NCBI RefSeq assembly: GCF_900205865.1
Contig: NZ_LT906662.1
Span: forward strand, 2,493,411 to 2,557,410
From: Thermoanaerobacterium sp. RBIITD
GTDB taxonomy: Bacteria > Bacillota > Thermoanaerobacteria > Thermoanaerobacterales > Thermoanaerobacteraceae
Reading direction: 5' to 3'
DNA: 64,000 bases
A model generated the notes under the pieces. It had not been told where the DNA came from. It ran no database searches and worked only from the letters and a program-made list of their open reading frames with translations. This document shows, piece by piece, positions 18,213 through 28,471 of this stretch (the first letter of the stretch is position 1; each line of letters opens with the position of its first letter). Made by a program: the position numbers and the translations under genes.

Positions 18213-19272
18213 GAAAATCAGCAATTTAGAGCTTAAACCCCTTGTCACAGACAATAGTAAGCTTGGATTTGGGCAAGTCTATACCGACTATATGTTTACC
18301 ATGGAGTGGACTGAAAGCACAGGATGGACAAATGCGAAACTTTCCAAGTACAAGGATTTGCCGTATGATCCGGCCTCGGTCATCATATAATATGCCCAGC
18401 AATTTTTTGAAGGAATGAAGGCGTATTGTGCGGGTGACGGCAGAATTCTGCTGTTCAGGCCGGGAGAAAACGCAAAACGCATGTATCGTTCGGCTCAACG
18501 CCTCTGCATGACACCTGTGCCGGTGGTTTTATTACAGGAAGCTGTAAAAGCTCTCGTGAACATCGACAAATGATGGCTTCCGAAAGGTGGTGGCACATCC
18601 CTATATATCAGACCAACGCTGATCGGAAATGGCGTAAAGCTGGGTGTCCATTTTCAGATAAATATCTCTTCTTCATTGTTATGACGGCGGTTGGACCGTA
18701 TTTTGTAAGTGGATTCAATCCGATCGGCCTTTATGTTGAAGAAAACTATATTCGAGCGTGTGCAGGCGGTGTGGGCAATGTAAAAACAGGCGGAACTATG
18801 CTGCAAGCCTGCTAGCGGGAGCAAAAGCTGAAAAGAAAGGCTATTCTCAGGTTTTCTGGCTTGATGGAATGTTTAAAAAAATATTGAGGAAGCAGGCTCC
18901 ATGAATATCTTCTTTGTTTATGCCAATAAACTTGTAACGCCACGGCTGACTGATTCCATTCTTCCGGGTATAACCCGTGATTCCGTGCTAGCTCTGGCTC
19001 CTCAACTTGGTTACGAGGTCGAAGAAAAAGATATTTCGATCGATGAAGTGTTAAGTGATATTAAGAGCGGAACTCTTACAGAGTCATGTGGAACCGGCAC
19101 AGCTGCCGTGTTAGCTCCAGTTGGGGAGCTTTTCTACAAAGGCGAAAAAAATATAATCAATGACAACAAAGTTGGCAAGGTCACGAGAGATCTTTATAAA
19201 AGACTGGTTGGTATTCAATATGGTATAGAGAAAGATGTCTTCGGCTGGTTTGATGTTGCCGGTAAAATCTAA
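18196..19272 (+). pseudogene. ilvE: Branched-chain amino acid aminotransferase, degenerate
   Basis: Starts at ATG 18196 after GGGAGGTG. Pieces recognisable across three frames are LGFGQVYTDYMFTMEW, QQFFEGMKAY and, near the end, SCGTGTAAVLAPVGE, all class IV aminotransferase IlvE signatures. Multiple in-frame stops (for example after PASVII and after NIDK) and frameshifts occur away from homopolymers, so this looks like genuine decay. Higher G+C than surrounding genes. Confidence 0.9.
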
Positions 19273-19595
19273 TAAAATGATTTTAATTATCTATATTGAT
19301 CAAAACCTTTTGGATATTGTATTTACAACAACACTCCAAAACATGAGATATTATAAATATAGCAGCCATGATGGTTATTTTTTACAGAAAAATGAGTACA
19401 AACATTATTTACCTCCTCAATCGATGATATGAAAGATATAAACCTTGACATACTTCGAAGTTACATCCATACCTACAAAAGCTCATTTAAAACCATTGCA
19501 CCTCTTTTCAAAGGTAATGCAGTAAGAAGAAGTTAATTTATGATAATTCTATCAATCAGATTATATAGCAACTTTGCAATTAGCTCTTAATTTAT
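19273..19595. other. Degenerate spacer
   Basis: No convincing gene. A short open stretch near 19430-19540 reads DDMKDINLDILRSYIHTYKSS then stops; it could be the tail of a lost gene but cannot be assigned. Confidence 0.4.
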
Positions 19596-19620
19596 AAACC
19601 CCTGTTGCCAGGGGTTTTAT
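19596..19620 (+). terminator. Rho-independent terminator
   Basis: AAACCCCTG/CAGGGGTTT stem with a 3-nt loop followed by T-rich sequence. Confidence 0.8.
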
Positions 19621-19760
19621 ATATAACAAAAAGCAGATTTTGTGTTCTAATGTTATATTTAAGATACGAGATTTTCTAATTAAAATGTGTAAAACTAAGA
19701 AAATGAGGGATTATTAAAGAAAAATAAACTTACTTAATAGAAGAAGGAGGTCTAATAAGT

Positions 19761-20522
19761 ATGTTCACAAAGGAAGCCTTAAAGATGACTGCAAATGCAT
19801 ATAAAAATAGCAATTTTGATAAGGCTATTTTAGCGGTGGGGTCTTGTGAAAAACATGGGGAAGCACTTGCCATTGGGAACAGATACTCTGGTATCATAAA
19901 ATCTTGTATTGAAAATCGCAGAAAGAGTAGAAGGACTTCTTGTGCTTCCTCCAATATCAATAGGTTATAGTGAATATTATAGTAGATTTCCATTTACCCT
20001 TTCCTTACGGGCAGAGACACTTATAGAAGTATTGAAAGATATTTTGATTTCTGTAATAAAAAATGGTATTACAAAAATTATATTGTAAATGGGTATGATG
20101 GTAATATTGCTTCTATAGAGGTTGCGACACGTTCTGTAAAAATGCAATATCCTGAAGTTAAAATAGCTTCATTAGATGCATGGTGGGTCACAGCAGGACA
20201 GTTACTTACCAAAGAGACTTTGAAGTATGGGGAGGTCTTGGACATGCGGGGGGAAGGAGAGACATCTATTGCCCTTTGGATGTTTGGAGAATTAGTAGAA
20301 ATGGAGTATGCAAAAGGAGTTGTTCCAAGTCTTCCACCTTATATAGATATAAAGTGGGATTTTGCTGAACTTACTAATTGTGGTGCTACAGGGGATCCTA
20401 CAAAAGCTACTCCAGAAAAAGGGAAGAGGATGGAAGAAGTATTGATAAACGTTATAGTAGATTTTATAAAAAAGATGGATGAAAATGAATGGAATTATAA
20501 ATCGGAAAAATCACTAATTTAA
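19761..20522 (+). pseudogene. Creatininase-family amidohydrolase, frameshifted
   Basis: RBS GAAGGAGGT precedes ATG 19761. The N-terminus AILAVGSCEKHGE matches the creatininase E-x-H-G-x-H-L-P metal motif, but the frame changes right there; the shifted frame reads HLPLGTDTL. Later fragments LVNGYDGNIASI (about 20087) and MRGEGETSIALW (about 20244) keep the family pattern. At least one frameshift near 19865, an in-frame stop near 19890 and another break near 20087 are needed. A homolog was probably part of the nearby amide/amino-acid cluster. Confidence 0.82.
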
Positions 20523-20548
20523 TTTTGATTTTACTGCTAAAACCAACT

Positions 20549-20591
20549 CCAAAATCATGACCATCCGTTTAATGGGTGGTTATGATTTTGG
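20549..20591 (+). terminator. Long hairpin after the creatininase relic
   Basis: CCAAAATCATGACCA pairs with TGGTTATGATTTTGG (15-bp stem with one G-T pair). No strong T-run follows, so termination is plausible but not certain. Confidence 0.5.
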
Positions 20592-20711
20592 CGGGAAAAT
20601 TTATAAAAATTTAATATAAGAAAGAAGGATATTAAGGTATTATGACGAATTATGAAATTATAGAATAAAATATCAAATTTACAATTTAGCAAAAGAAAGG
20701 ATTTAATATTA

Positions 20712-22061
20712 TGACGTTTTTTATCATTTTATTACTTGTTACAAATGTTGTTTTTCAATAATTTTAATGATATCATCTACAAAAGGTAATTTTGAAAAAG
20801 TGTTAAAAGCGGAAATAGCACAAAATAGAAAAGAACTTATGGATAATCTAAGCCAAAGCAGAAAAGAAATAAATGATACTTTAGGCAGAACTAATTCAAT
20901 TACAATCAAGCAATTGTAAGCAATGAACAATGTAAATAAAAACCAATTAGATACATTTTCCAATCAAATAATTTCACTTAAAGACACTACACAGCAAAAT
21001 CTAGAATTATCGGCAAAAATTCAAAAAGATCAATTGCAGCAAATAGCTGATCAAATATATAAATTAAACACCACTAACAGTCAAGAACTAAAACAAATGA
21101 GAGAAACAATAGAAAATAAGCTTACATCAATACAAAAGGATAATAATGAAAAACTTGAACAAATGCGTGCAACTGTTGATGAAAAATTACATAATACACT
21201 AGAAACACGACTCGGTGAATCATTTAATAAAATGAATGAATGACTTGAATCACTGTATAAAGAATTAGGAGAGGTACAAAGTCTTTCTACAGGCGTAAAT
21301 GATTTAAAAAAGTCTCTTACAAATATCAAGACAAGGGGAACATGGGGAGAAATTGCACTTGGCAATATAATAGAAGACATGTTAAGTCCAGAGCAATATG
21401 CTGAAAATATAATTACTAAGAAGGGAAGTAAAGATAGAGTTGAATTCGCTATCAAATTACCTGGGCGTGAAGACAATAATAAAATAGTTTATCTTCCTAT
21501 TGATGCAAAGTTTCCTCAAGAAGATTATCAAAGATTATTGGATGCAGAGGAAGAAGGCAATAAAGAAAAGATCGATGAAAGCATAAAACAACTAGAAAAA
21601 AGAATTAAATCTGAGGCTGCCGATTTATATAATAAATACCTTGGTCCGCCGAATACAACTGATTTTGGTATAATTTTTCTTCCAACAGAAAGTTTGTTTG
21701 CTGAAGTTTTGAGAATACTAGGATTGCTTGAAACTTTGCAATTACTGGACCGACTACATTATCAGCTATATTAAACAGTCTGCAAATGAGCTTTAAAACA
21801 CTGGCAATTCAAAAAAGGACAAGCGAAGTATGGGATATACTGCGTTTTGTTAAAACAGAATTCGGAAAATTTAAGAGTATCTTAATAAAAACGCAAAAGA
21901 AAATACAAGAAGTTAATGATACGATTGATAAAGCAACAAAATCTACAGAAAAAATGGAATGTAAACTTAAAGATGTAGAACAATTGCCAGATGCAGAAGT
22001 TCAATATTTAGAGGAACCAGAAGATATTATGGAATCAGATATCTTGTATCGGAAAGTATAG
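20712..22061 (+). pseudogene. rmuC: RmuC-family DNA recombination protein, broken
   Basis: Pieces in order: N-terminal membrane helix from ATG 20712 (TFFIILLLVTNVVF), coiled-coil (about 20920-21240), and the RmuC nuclease-like core (TRGTWGEIALGNIIEDMLSPEQY; VYLPIDAKFPQEDY; FGIIFLPTESLFAEVLR), then a C-terminal coil. Disruptions: TAA at about 20758, TAA near 20917, TGA at 21241 and a frameshift near 21770. The intact protein limits inverted-repeat rearrangements. Several independent lesions argue for real decay. Confidence 0.88.
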
Positions 22062-22094
22062 AAAATTGACAGTATTAAGGAGAGGGGAACTAAA

Positions 22095-23147
22095 ATGTCA
22101 ATTATTGATAATGCTATATATACAATGCTAAATGGCAAAAGAACAATAACTAAGCCCATATTCATTAAAGATTTTGACGCAGATAATAAGCAATTAAATG
22201 ACCTGATAGAAATATCAAAAAATGTTTCACCAGAAAAGAGAAGGTTGATAGAAAAAGACATAAAATTATTAAAACAAGGATTGGAAGGCGAAAAAAATGT
22301 TTATTATGAGCTGAAAAATTCATTTTTACCAATGCTTTGTCTTTATGATATAAGACTTGAGTATGATGATTATATTGCTCAATACGATTTTATTATAATA
22401 ACGAGAAAATTTATGTATGTTTTAGAAACTAAAAAATTAAGCGGAGATATAGAAATAACTAAAGATGGAGATTTTATTCGCATTATAAAATCTGATAACG
22501 GCAAAATAATTAAAAGAGAAGGCATGTATAGTCCAATATCACAGAATGAAAGACATGTAAAAATATTAAAAGAAGTATTAGCGAAAGAAAAACTGATTAA
22601 AAATTTTCCAATAAAATCAGCAATCGTCATAGCTAATCCTAAAACTATCATTGATAAATCAAAATGTCCTAAAAGTATTAAAAACAATATATATAAGTAC
22701 GACCAAATTGTCAATCTAATTAAAAAAGAGTTGGAAGACAAATCAAATGAAAGAGATTTACTTGAAAAATTTTTATATAACATAGCAGATTATTTAATAA
22801 GTAATAATAAACCAATAACGTATAATTACGCTGCAAAATATTCTCTTGACAATGAAGATGTTAAAATTAAAGAAGAACCTAAAAAAGAACAGAAAAATAA
22901 CAATTTAGGTTCTGATAAAAGTAATGATAAAGCCCAAATATATGAAATGTTAAAAAAATATAGGCTAGAAACGGCTAAAAAAGAAAATATAAAGGCATAT
23001 TGGGTGTTTACAAATGAAGAATTAAATTCTTTGATAGAAAAAATGCCAAAAACTAAAGAAGAATTATTGCAGATAAAAGGGTTTGGCCAAAAGAAAGTAG
23101 AAAAATATGGGGATGAAATTTTATCAATTTTAAATAAAAGGGGATAA
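22095..23147 (+). CDS. NERD-domain protein with C-terminal HRDC domain
   Basis: 350 aa, cytoplasmic. Residues about 70-190 match the nuclease-related domain (GLEGEKNVYYELKN ... YDFIIITRKFMYVLETK), whose D/E-x-K core is found in restriction-like nucleases. The C-terminal 70 residues form an HRDC nucleic-acid-binding domain (LPKTKEELLQIKGFGQKK-like). A lysine/glutamate-rich linker joins them. ATG 22095 follows GGAGAGGGG. It stands 4 bp before a second, broken NERD gene, so the two formed a pair. Possibly DNA processing or defence; no partner restriction genes are seen. Confidence 0.75.
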   Translation: MSIIDNAIYTMLNGKRTITKPIFIKDFDADNKQLNDLIEISKNVSPEKRRLIEKDIKLLKQGLEGEKNVYYELKNSFLPMLCLYDIRLEYDDYIAQYDFIIITRKFMYVLETKKLSGDIEITKDGDFIRIIKSDNGKIIKREGMYSPISQNERHVKILKEVLAKEKLIKNFPIKSAIVIANPKTIIDKSKCPKSIKNNIYKYDQIVNLIKKELEDKSNERDLLEKFLYNIADYLISNNKPITYNYAAKYSLDNEDVKIKEEPKKEQKNNNLGSDKSNDKAQIYEMLKKYRLETAKKENIKAYWVFTNEELNSLIEKMPKTKEELLQIKGFGQKKVEKYGDEILSILNKRG

Positions 23148-23151
23148 AGCT

Positions 23152-23891
23152 ATGGCTCAAAGTTATGGAAAAGCTGGAAAGTATGTCAAAAATATAGGAA
23201 AGAAACAAGTTTATATAAAGTACATATTCATTTTAATTTCAATTATACTATCATACATTTTTTACGAAATTTATATAATAATCCCTTCAGTAAACTTTTA
23301 CTTAAAAGTTGTCAAAAATGTTTTTGGTGCTTTTTCTATTGGATCATTGTTATCAATGTTCATACCATTATTTGATGATAAATTAGACATAAAAATTAAA
23401 AATGCTTTTAATGGTGCAAAAGGAGAACAAGAAGTACAGAATTATTAGAGACTTTACCTGATGAATATGTTGTTTTTAATAATATCTTTTATGATAACAA
23501 AAAGATAGATCATATTGTAATTGGTCCTACGGGAGTTTATATAATCGAAACTACAAGCAGCCGTGGAAAAGTGGAGATAAAAAATAATAATATTTTGATT
23601 AATGGATATAAATATAAATTTCTCGGCAGAATGTTTTCAAATGTATTTTGGTTGAAAAATTTCTTAGGAGTAGATTTTGTGAAAGGCATCGTAGTATTTA
23701 CTAATGCCTTTGTCCCAATGGATTCCGAAATTAAAAATATAATGATAATAAATAAAAAATATTTGATTAGCAAAATAACAAATGAAAAACAATATATGGA
23801 TAGTGATACAATAGAGTATTTAAAGAATAAAATTCTATTGTTATATAGGGAAGACAAAACAGATGTCCTTTCTAAAAATGACGCAATATGA
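23152..23891 (+). pseudogene. Membrane-anchored NERD-domain protein, frameshifted
   Basis: From ATG 23152 two membrane helices (YIFILISIILSYIFYEIYIII and a second near residue 60) lead to GAKGEQEVQ, the start of a NERD domain. The frame is lost near 23440; the shifted frame continues LLETLPDEYVVFNNI ... IDHIVIGPTGVYIIETT to 23891. A one-base loss in cagaattatta explains the break. Restored length is about 246 aa. Function unknown. Confidence 0.8.
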
Positions 23892-23945
23892 CCTATTAAT
23901 ATGCTATAATGTGCTTATGTAAAATATGGTAAGCGATGGTGAAAG

Positions 23946-24053
23946 GTGTATAAAAAGATTCTGTCAGTCTTTTTAACAGTTCTTTTTATACTTTCTTTTA
24001 TAGTGCTTTCTCAAACTTATTCAGGTAATATCATAATTATAATTAATTGTTAA
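23946..24053 (+). CDS. Short signal-peptide-like ORF, probably a relic
   Basis: A GTG start (23946) after GGTGAAAGG gives 35 aa, mostly one hydrophobic helix (ILSVFLTVLFILSFIVLS), then stops. The following 190 bp have no open frame of interest. It is probably the 5' end of a lost exported protein, or a small membrane peptide. Confidence 0.35.
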   Translation: MYKKILSVFLTVLFILSFIVLSQTYSGNIIIIINC

Positions 24054-24242
24054 TGAGTGTAGGTCTAGTATGACGGGTGCAAAAAGAAGAAATAATATTG
24101 GCGAAGATAGACTGCTATATAGCATCATTACTAGTTCCTTTGTGATGTTGAAAAAACATATTGCATACAGATTTAGCTGATGTATTCAATTTTACAAATA
24201 CGGAAGGAGGAAAAGGTACATTCCTTTTTGCGCTATTAAGAG

Positions 24243-25015
24243 ATGAAGTATCCTGTACCTAATTTGATGAAGGGAAAAAAGAAAGTGAAAGTTATTATCA
24301 AAGAACCAAAAAAGATACTGCCCGAACAAAAAGATTTATTAGATAGCCAATTTATGGATTGGACAGTAGAAGAAGTAAAGATTCCAATAGATAATTGGAC
24401 TCTAGATAAAAAGAAAGCCTTTATAAATGAAGCACTTAATGTGGATTGGAATGGGATATTTACTTTTTATATTTTTGTATCATATGACTCTTATTTGTAC
24501 TCAAATTTAAATTTCTATAGTAATCGTGGCGTACTTACAAGAAAGATAAAAGAATATACACCAGGAATAAATATCAGGGTTGGTGCATTCCGATACAGAA
24601 ACCATGAAGCAATCAATCTTCGCGGAGAACGAGTATTGTCGGTTATTTATCCTCGTGATTGGAAGATGCCAGTAAAAGTAATTGGAATGAGTCATGGATA
24701 TCCCGCAAAAGGGTTTCCGTTGCCTGAAAAGTATCATCAAGTGATAGATAGTATAGGATCTGTGTATATATTGTAGATTTTAATGATTATAAGAGAAAAA
24801 ATAAAATTATACCAGCACTAGTTGTTTGCGATTCACTTAATATAAATTTAAGCGATTATAAACGCAACTGGAGATTACTGGAAGATATTAAGGTTGTATC
24901 AGGACGTGAAATATATTCATCGCCATTTTATAAATTGTATGAGTGGAATCTCCAAGCAAGCAGTATAGAAAAACTAGATGAGAAAATTGCAAAGAAAATG
25001 ATTATTTTTAAATAA
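24243..25015 (+). pseudogene. Hypothetical protein, frameshifted near 24773
   Basis: ATG 24243 opens 177 residues without a recognised domain (FYSNRGVLTRKIKEYTPG; MPVKVIGMSHGYPAKGFPLP). The frame stops at 24776, but the next frame continues at once as VDFNDYKRKNKIIPALVVCDSL ... MIIFK to 25015, giving about 257 aa if joined. The join at tatattgtagat suggests a one-base change. Function not assigned. Confidence 0.6.
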
Positions 25016-25187
25016 ATCAAAGTAACTGGTCAATTATATTATAATTAAACGCAACAAATAGAAAACAGATTTTAAAATATATGTTTAAGGAAAAAGAAAG
25101 CTAAAATGTGATTATAAATAAATAGATACAAATATGAAAGGGGGTAAAAGGCACATACCTCTCTAATTTTTAAAAGATGAGGCTTTT

Positions 25188-25705
25188 GTGCTGAATCTGG
25201 TGAAAAAAGTTATTTACGCTGTTTACGGATCTAACTTATTAGAAGAAAGATTTTTAGCTTATATTAAAGGTGGCTTCTATGAAGGAAAAGAATATAAAGG
25301 CTGTACTAATAAAAAAGAACCAATAGATTTAGGTTGGATGTATATTCCCCACAGATTATATTTTGCTAAAAATTCGTCAAGATGGGATAACAAAGGAGTA
25401 GCTTTTATAACTCCCAAAAAAAAGAAGAAAATACTAATTTCCATACCATCGTGAGATTATGGAAGGTAACTGAAGAACAATTTAAAGAAATTCAAGAGCA
25501 AGAAGGAAAAGCTTGGTATAATATAATAGTAGATTTAGGCGAAAAAGATGGATTTAAAATATTAACAATAACTGGTGACTGGCTAAATGAAATTGATTTA
25601 CCTTCTTCAAGATATATTGAAATTATCAAAAAAGGTCTAAAGGAGACCACAGAATGGCCAGACGAAGAAATTAAAAATTATCTAAAGAAATTTATAAATA
25701 GCTAA
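25188..25705 (+). pseudogene. Gamma-glutamylcyclotransferase-like (GGCT/AIG2 fold) protein, frameshifted at an A8 tract
   Basis: The first part has the family substrate loop YAVYGSN near residue 12. After PKKKKK the frame shifts at an eight-A run (about 25416-25423). The downstream frame contains RLWKVTEEQFKEIQEQEG, the usual continuation of GGCT-like proteins, and ends at 25705. Joined length is about 170 aa. The start GTG 25188 is uncertain because no good RBS precedes it. Confidence 0.65.
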
Positions 25706-25858
25706 TTAATATTGTTTGATAAAAAGTCCTATTTAAGAAATACTTTTTGTGATGCTGACATTAATATATAAATATAAACACAATAACTAAACAATGAAAA
25801 ACATAAGTCATATAGGTTAAATAGAGTCTATTAGAAATCAAAAAATTGGTGCGTGCAG

Positions 25859-26718
25859 ATGAAGATAATTGCAAATGAAGAAGATAAAAATTTATTGCTT
25901 AAGGATATCTTATTAAAAAGGGGTTTTTCGTCGACTCGCATTAGAAGCTATAAACATAGCGGAAAATTTTAGTAAACAATCAAATATCAATGGTAAATAG
26001 GATAATCAAAAAAGGGGATATTATTGAGCTTTGCTTAAATGATGAAAATACATCTATAAAGCCAGAGAAAATTGAATTAAATATTTGCTATGAAGATGAT
26101 GATATTCTTGTTGTAAATAAAGAGGCTGGCGTTGTAGTTCATCCTACAACAGGATATCCCGAAAATACTTTAGCTAATGGGGTAAGCATGGTATTATGCC
26201 GAAAATAAGATAAAAACCTCAATAAGGCCGGTTAATAGGCTTGACAAAGATACATCTGGTTTAGTCATTTTTGCAAAAAATCCATTTATGCAAAACTATC
26301 TGCAAATAGTATGTCCTATTAAGAAATTATATGTTGCTATAGTCCATGGAAATCTAGAAGAAAAAGGGACAATTGATTTGCCGATATGTAGAAAACCGGG
26401 AAGCACCATTGAAAGAATGGTTAGAGATGATGGAGATAAGGCAGTAACAGATTTTTGCGTATTAAGAAGAAGTGAGAAATTAAGTCTTGTTAAATTGGAG
26501 ATAAAAATAGGTAGAACCCATCAGATAAGAGTTCATTTAAGCCATATAGGACATCCTATCATTGGTGATACACTATATGGCTCAGATGCTTTTTATATAA
26601 AAAGGCAGGCACTACATGCATATAGAATCACATTCAATCATCCATTTCTGAATAAGTGTATTTCATATATGCACCTATGCCTGAGGATATGAAAAGCGTT
26701 TTAGACTATGCCTTTTAA
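25859..26718 (+). pseudogene. RluA-family 23S/tRNA pseudouridine synthase, broken
   Basis: Fragments in order: S4-like N-terminus from ATG 25859, CYEDDDILVVNKEAGVVVHPT, then in another frame RPVNRLDKDTSGLVIFAKN with the catalytic-Asp motif (R-L-D-x-x-T-S-G), then IGRTHQIRVHLSHIGHPIIGD and finally YAPMPEDMKSVL. Stops near 25970, a frameshift near 26195 and another near 26665 break it. All RluA landmarks are recognisable. The end converges with and overlaps the radical-SAM gene by 18 bp. Confidence 0.87.
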
Positions 26719-27595
26719 ATCAAAATCAGGTATATAATTTGTCGATGCGCTCTTATCATCCTGTACATATCCGTTTTCTAAACCTATTTCAAAGAAATAT
26801 TCTATTGCCTCTTCGTATTCTTTTTTGCTTATTTTTTTTGTTTATTTCGGGATATTTATATGCTTCAAAATATGGGATATATTGTCCCATAAGGCTTACA
26901 TATATTTCTTTAGGGAGATTATCACTTATCCATTTTAAAATTTCTTTTGTTTCATTTAATTTCCCCGGCAATATTAGATGACGTATAATCATTCCTTTTT
27001 TCATTATGCCTTCGTTATCAAAGACAGGGTTACCTACCTGACGATACATTTCTAAAATCGCCTTTGTAGCATATTTGAAATAATATGGTGCTCTTGAGTA
27101 TTTTAAAGCCGTTTCATTACTGTAATATTTTAGATCAGGTAAGTATATATCTATAAGGCCATCTAAGGTTTTTAGAGACTCTATGTTTTCATACGCATTT
27201 GAATTGTAGACTATAGGTATATTGAGTCCTTTATTTCTAGCTATGATTATAGACTCTTTTATTTTTGGAATAAATATTGTAGGCGATACAAGATTGATGT
27301 TGTGAGCACCTGATTTTTCTAAATTCATAAAAATATCAGCAAGCTTTTCAGGTAAAACATTTATTCCAAAATTTTTTTGGCTGATTTTATAATTTTGGCA
27401 GAAAACGCATTTTAAATTACAACCTGTAAAAAATACTGTTCCAGACCCTCTAGTACCGCTTATGCAAGGCTCTTCCCATTTGTGAAGATATGCTTTTGCT
27501 ACTTTTATATCGTTTGACATTCCGCAGAAGCCCTTCTCTGTACTGCGGTCTACATTACAATTTCGTGGACATATGTTGCAATTTTGTGATATCAT
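26701..27595 (-). pseudogene. Radical-SAM protein (PflA/AmmeMemoRadiSam-like), frameshifted near the C-terminus
   Basis: ATG 27595 lies 6 nt after GAGGTG on the minus strand. N-terminal cysteines (CNICPRNC) precede the [4Fe-4S]/SAM motif CNLKCVFC near residue 60; the family activates glycyl-radical enzymes or modifies small molecules. At an eight-A tract (26832-26839) the frame changes: the annotated frame ends at 26789, whereas dropping one A restores KKEYEEAIEYFFEIGLENGYVQD and ends at 26701, the normal family tail. The break removes about 30 residues only, so the product may still fold, or the A8 call may be wrong. Confidence 0.75.
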
Positions 27596-27664
27596 ATAAA
27601 ACACCTCAATAAGTATTTTAACACATTAATCAGGAGATAAGTAATTTTGATTTATCGAATTATC

Positions 27665-27684
27665 TGTTTATGTTACACTAAAAG
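27665..27684. repeat. 20-bp direct repeat, left copy
   Basis: TGTTTATGTTACACTAAAAG is identical to 38192-38211. The pair brackets the sigma/lipoprotein/muralytic island. Confidence 0.75.
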
Positions 27685-27956
27685 TCTAAAAGTACCCAAG
27701 TATTTCAGTTGAAAAATCTCCCTTTAAGATAGAATTTCTCTCATGAGATAAGATCATGAAGGAATGGTAGAGTTTAATCAATGGGTAAATAAACAAGAAA
27801 TCATATTACATATATTAATGATGGTAAATTTCAAAGACAGATATCTAGAGAAACTAGTGTTGATAGGCTATTATCTATTATACATATATTTTACCAACAA
27901 AATGAATTGATAATGTGTCTATAGATTGTATTAGTTCAGATTAAGGAGGTACAAAA
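27685..27956. other. Non-coding gap before the sigma factor gene
   Basis: No supported gene. Short frames such as ITYINDGKFQRQISRETSVD may be a transposon relic but are interrupted. TTGATA near 27907 may belong to the sigma gene promoter; no convincing -10 could be fixed. Confidence 0.4.
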
Positions 27957-28460
27957 TTGTATGACGAAAAACAAAAACATGATGATGAATTTATAAAAAT
28001 ATATATGAAGTACAAAACACCTGTGTATTTTTATCTTTTATCTATCCTGAAAGATGCTGGACTTTCAGAAGACATCATGCAAGAAACATTCATAAGAGTG
28101 AGAACAAACGTCTATAAATATGGCTCTATTAATAATTTACGAACATGGATAATGAAAATTGCTCGGAATCTTGCTTTAAATTGTTTGCGGGATAGAAAGT
28201 TTGAATTATTAAATTATGAAGAAATAAACGCTAATGTTGAAGAAGCTGTAAATGTTGATGAGTTTGTGACGGATTCTATAATGATAAATGATGTGCTGAA
28301 TTATCTCAGTAATGATGAGAGAGAAATATTTTCGCTACATGTCTTTGGATGTTATACACATAGAGAAATCAGTGAGATTTTGAATATTCCACAAGGTACT
28401 GTACGGTGGAAATATTCCATAATCAAGAAAAAACTTCGTAAATTATTAAAAAAATATTAG
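27957..28460 (+). CDS. ECF-type RNA polymerase sigma factor
   Basis: A 167-aa sigma-70-family protein with region 2 (residues about 12-75: YFYLLSILKDAGLSEDIMQETFIRV, NLRTWIMKIARNLALN) and region 4 (about 112-160: LSNDEREIFSLHVFGCYTHREISEILNIPQGTVRWK). The TTG start is supported by TAAGGAGGT 6 bp upstream; the only nearby ATG is out of frame. It lies 11 bp before a membrane protein with the layout of an anti-sigma factor, the usual ECF arrangement, and is the first gene inside the repeat-bounded island. Confidence 0.9.
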   Translation: MYDEKQKHDDEFIKIYMKYKTPVYFYLLSILKDAGLSEDIMQETFIRVRTNVYKYGSINNLRTWIMKIARNLALNCLRDRKFELLNYEEINANVEEAVNVDEFVTDSIMINDVLNYLSNDEREIFSLHVFGCYTHREISEILNIPQGTVRWKYSIIKKKLRKLLKKY

Positions 28461-28471
28461 GAGATGATATC

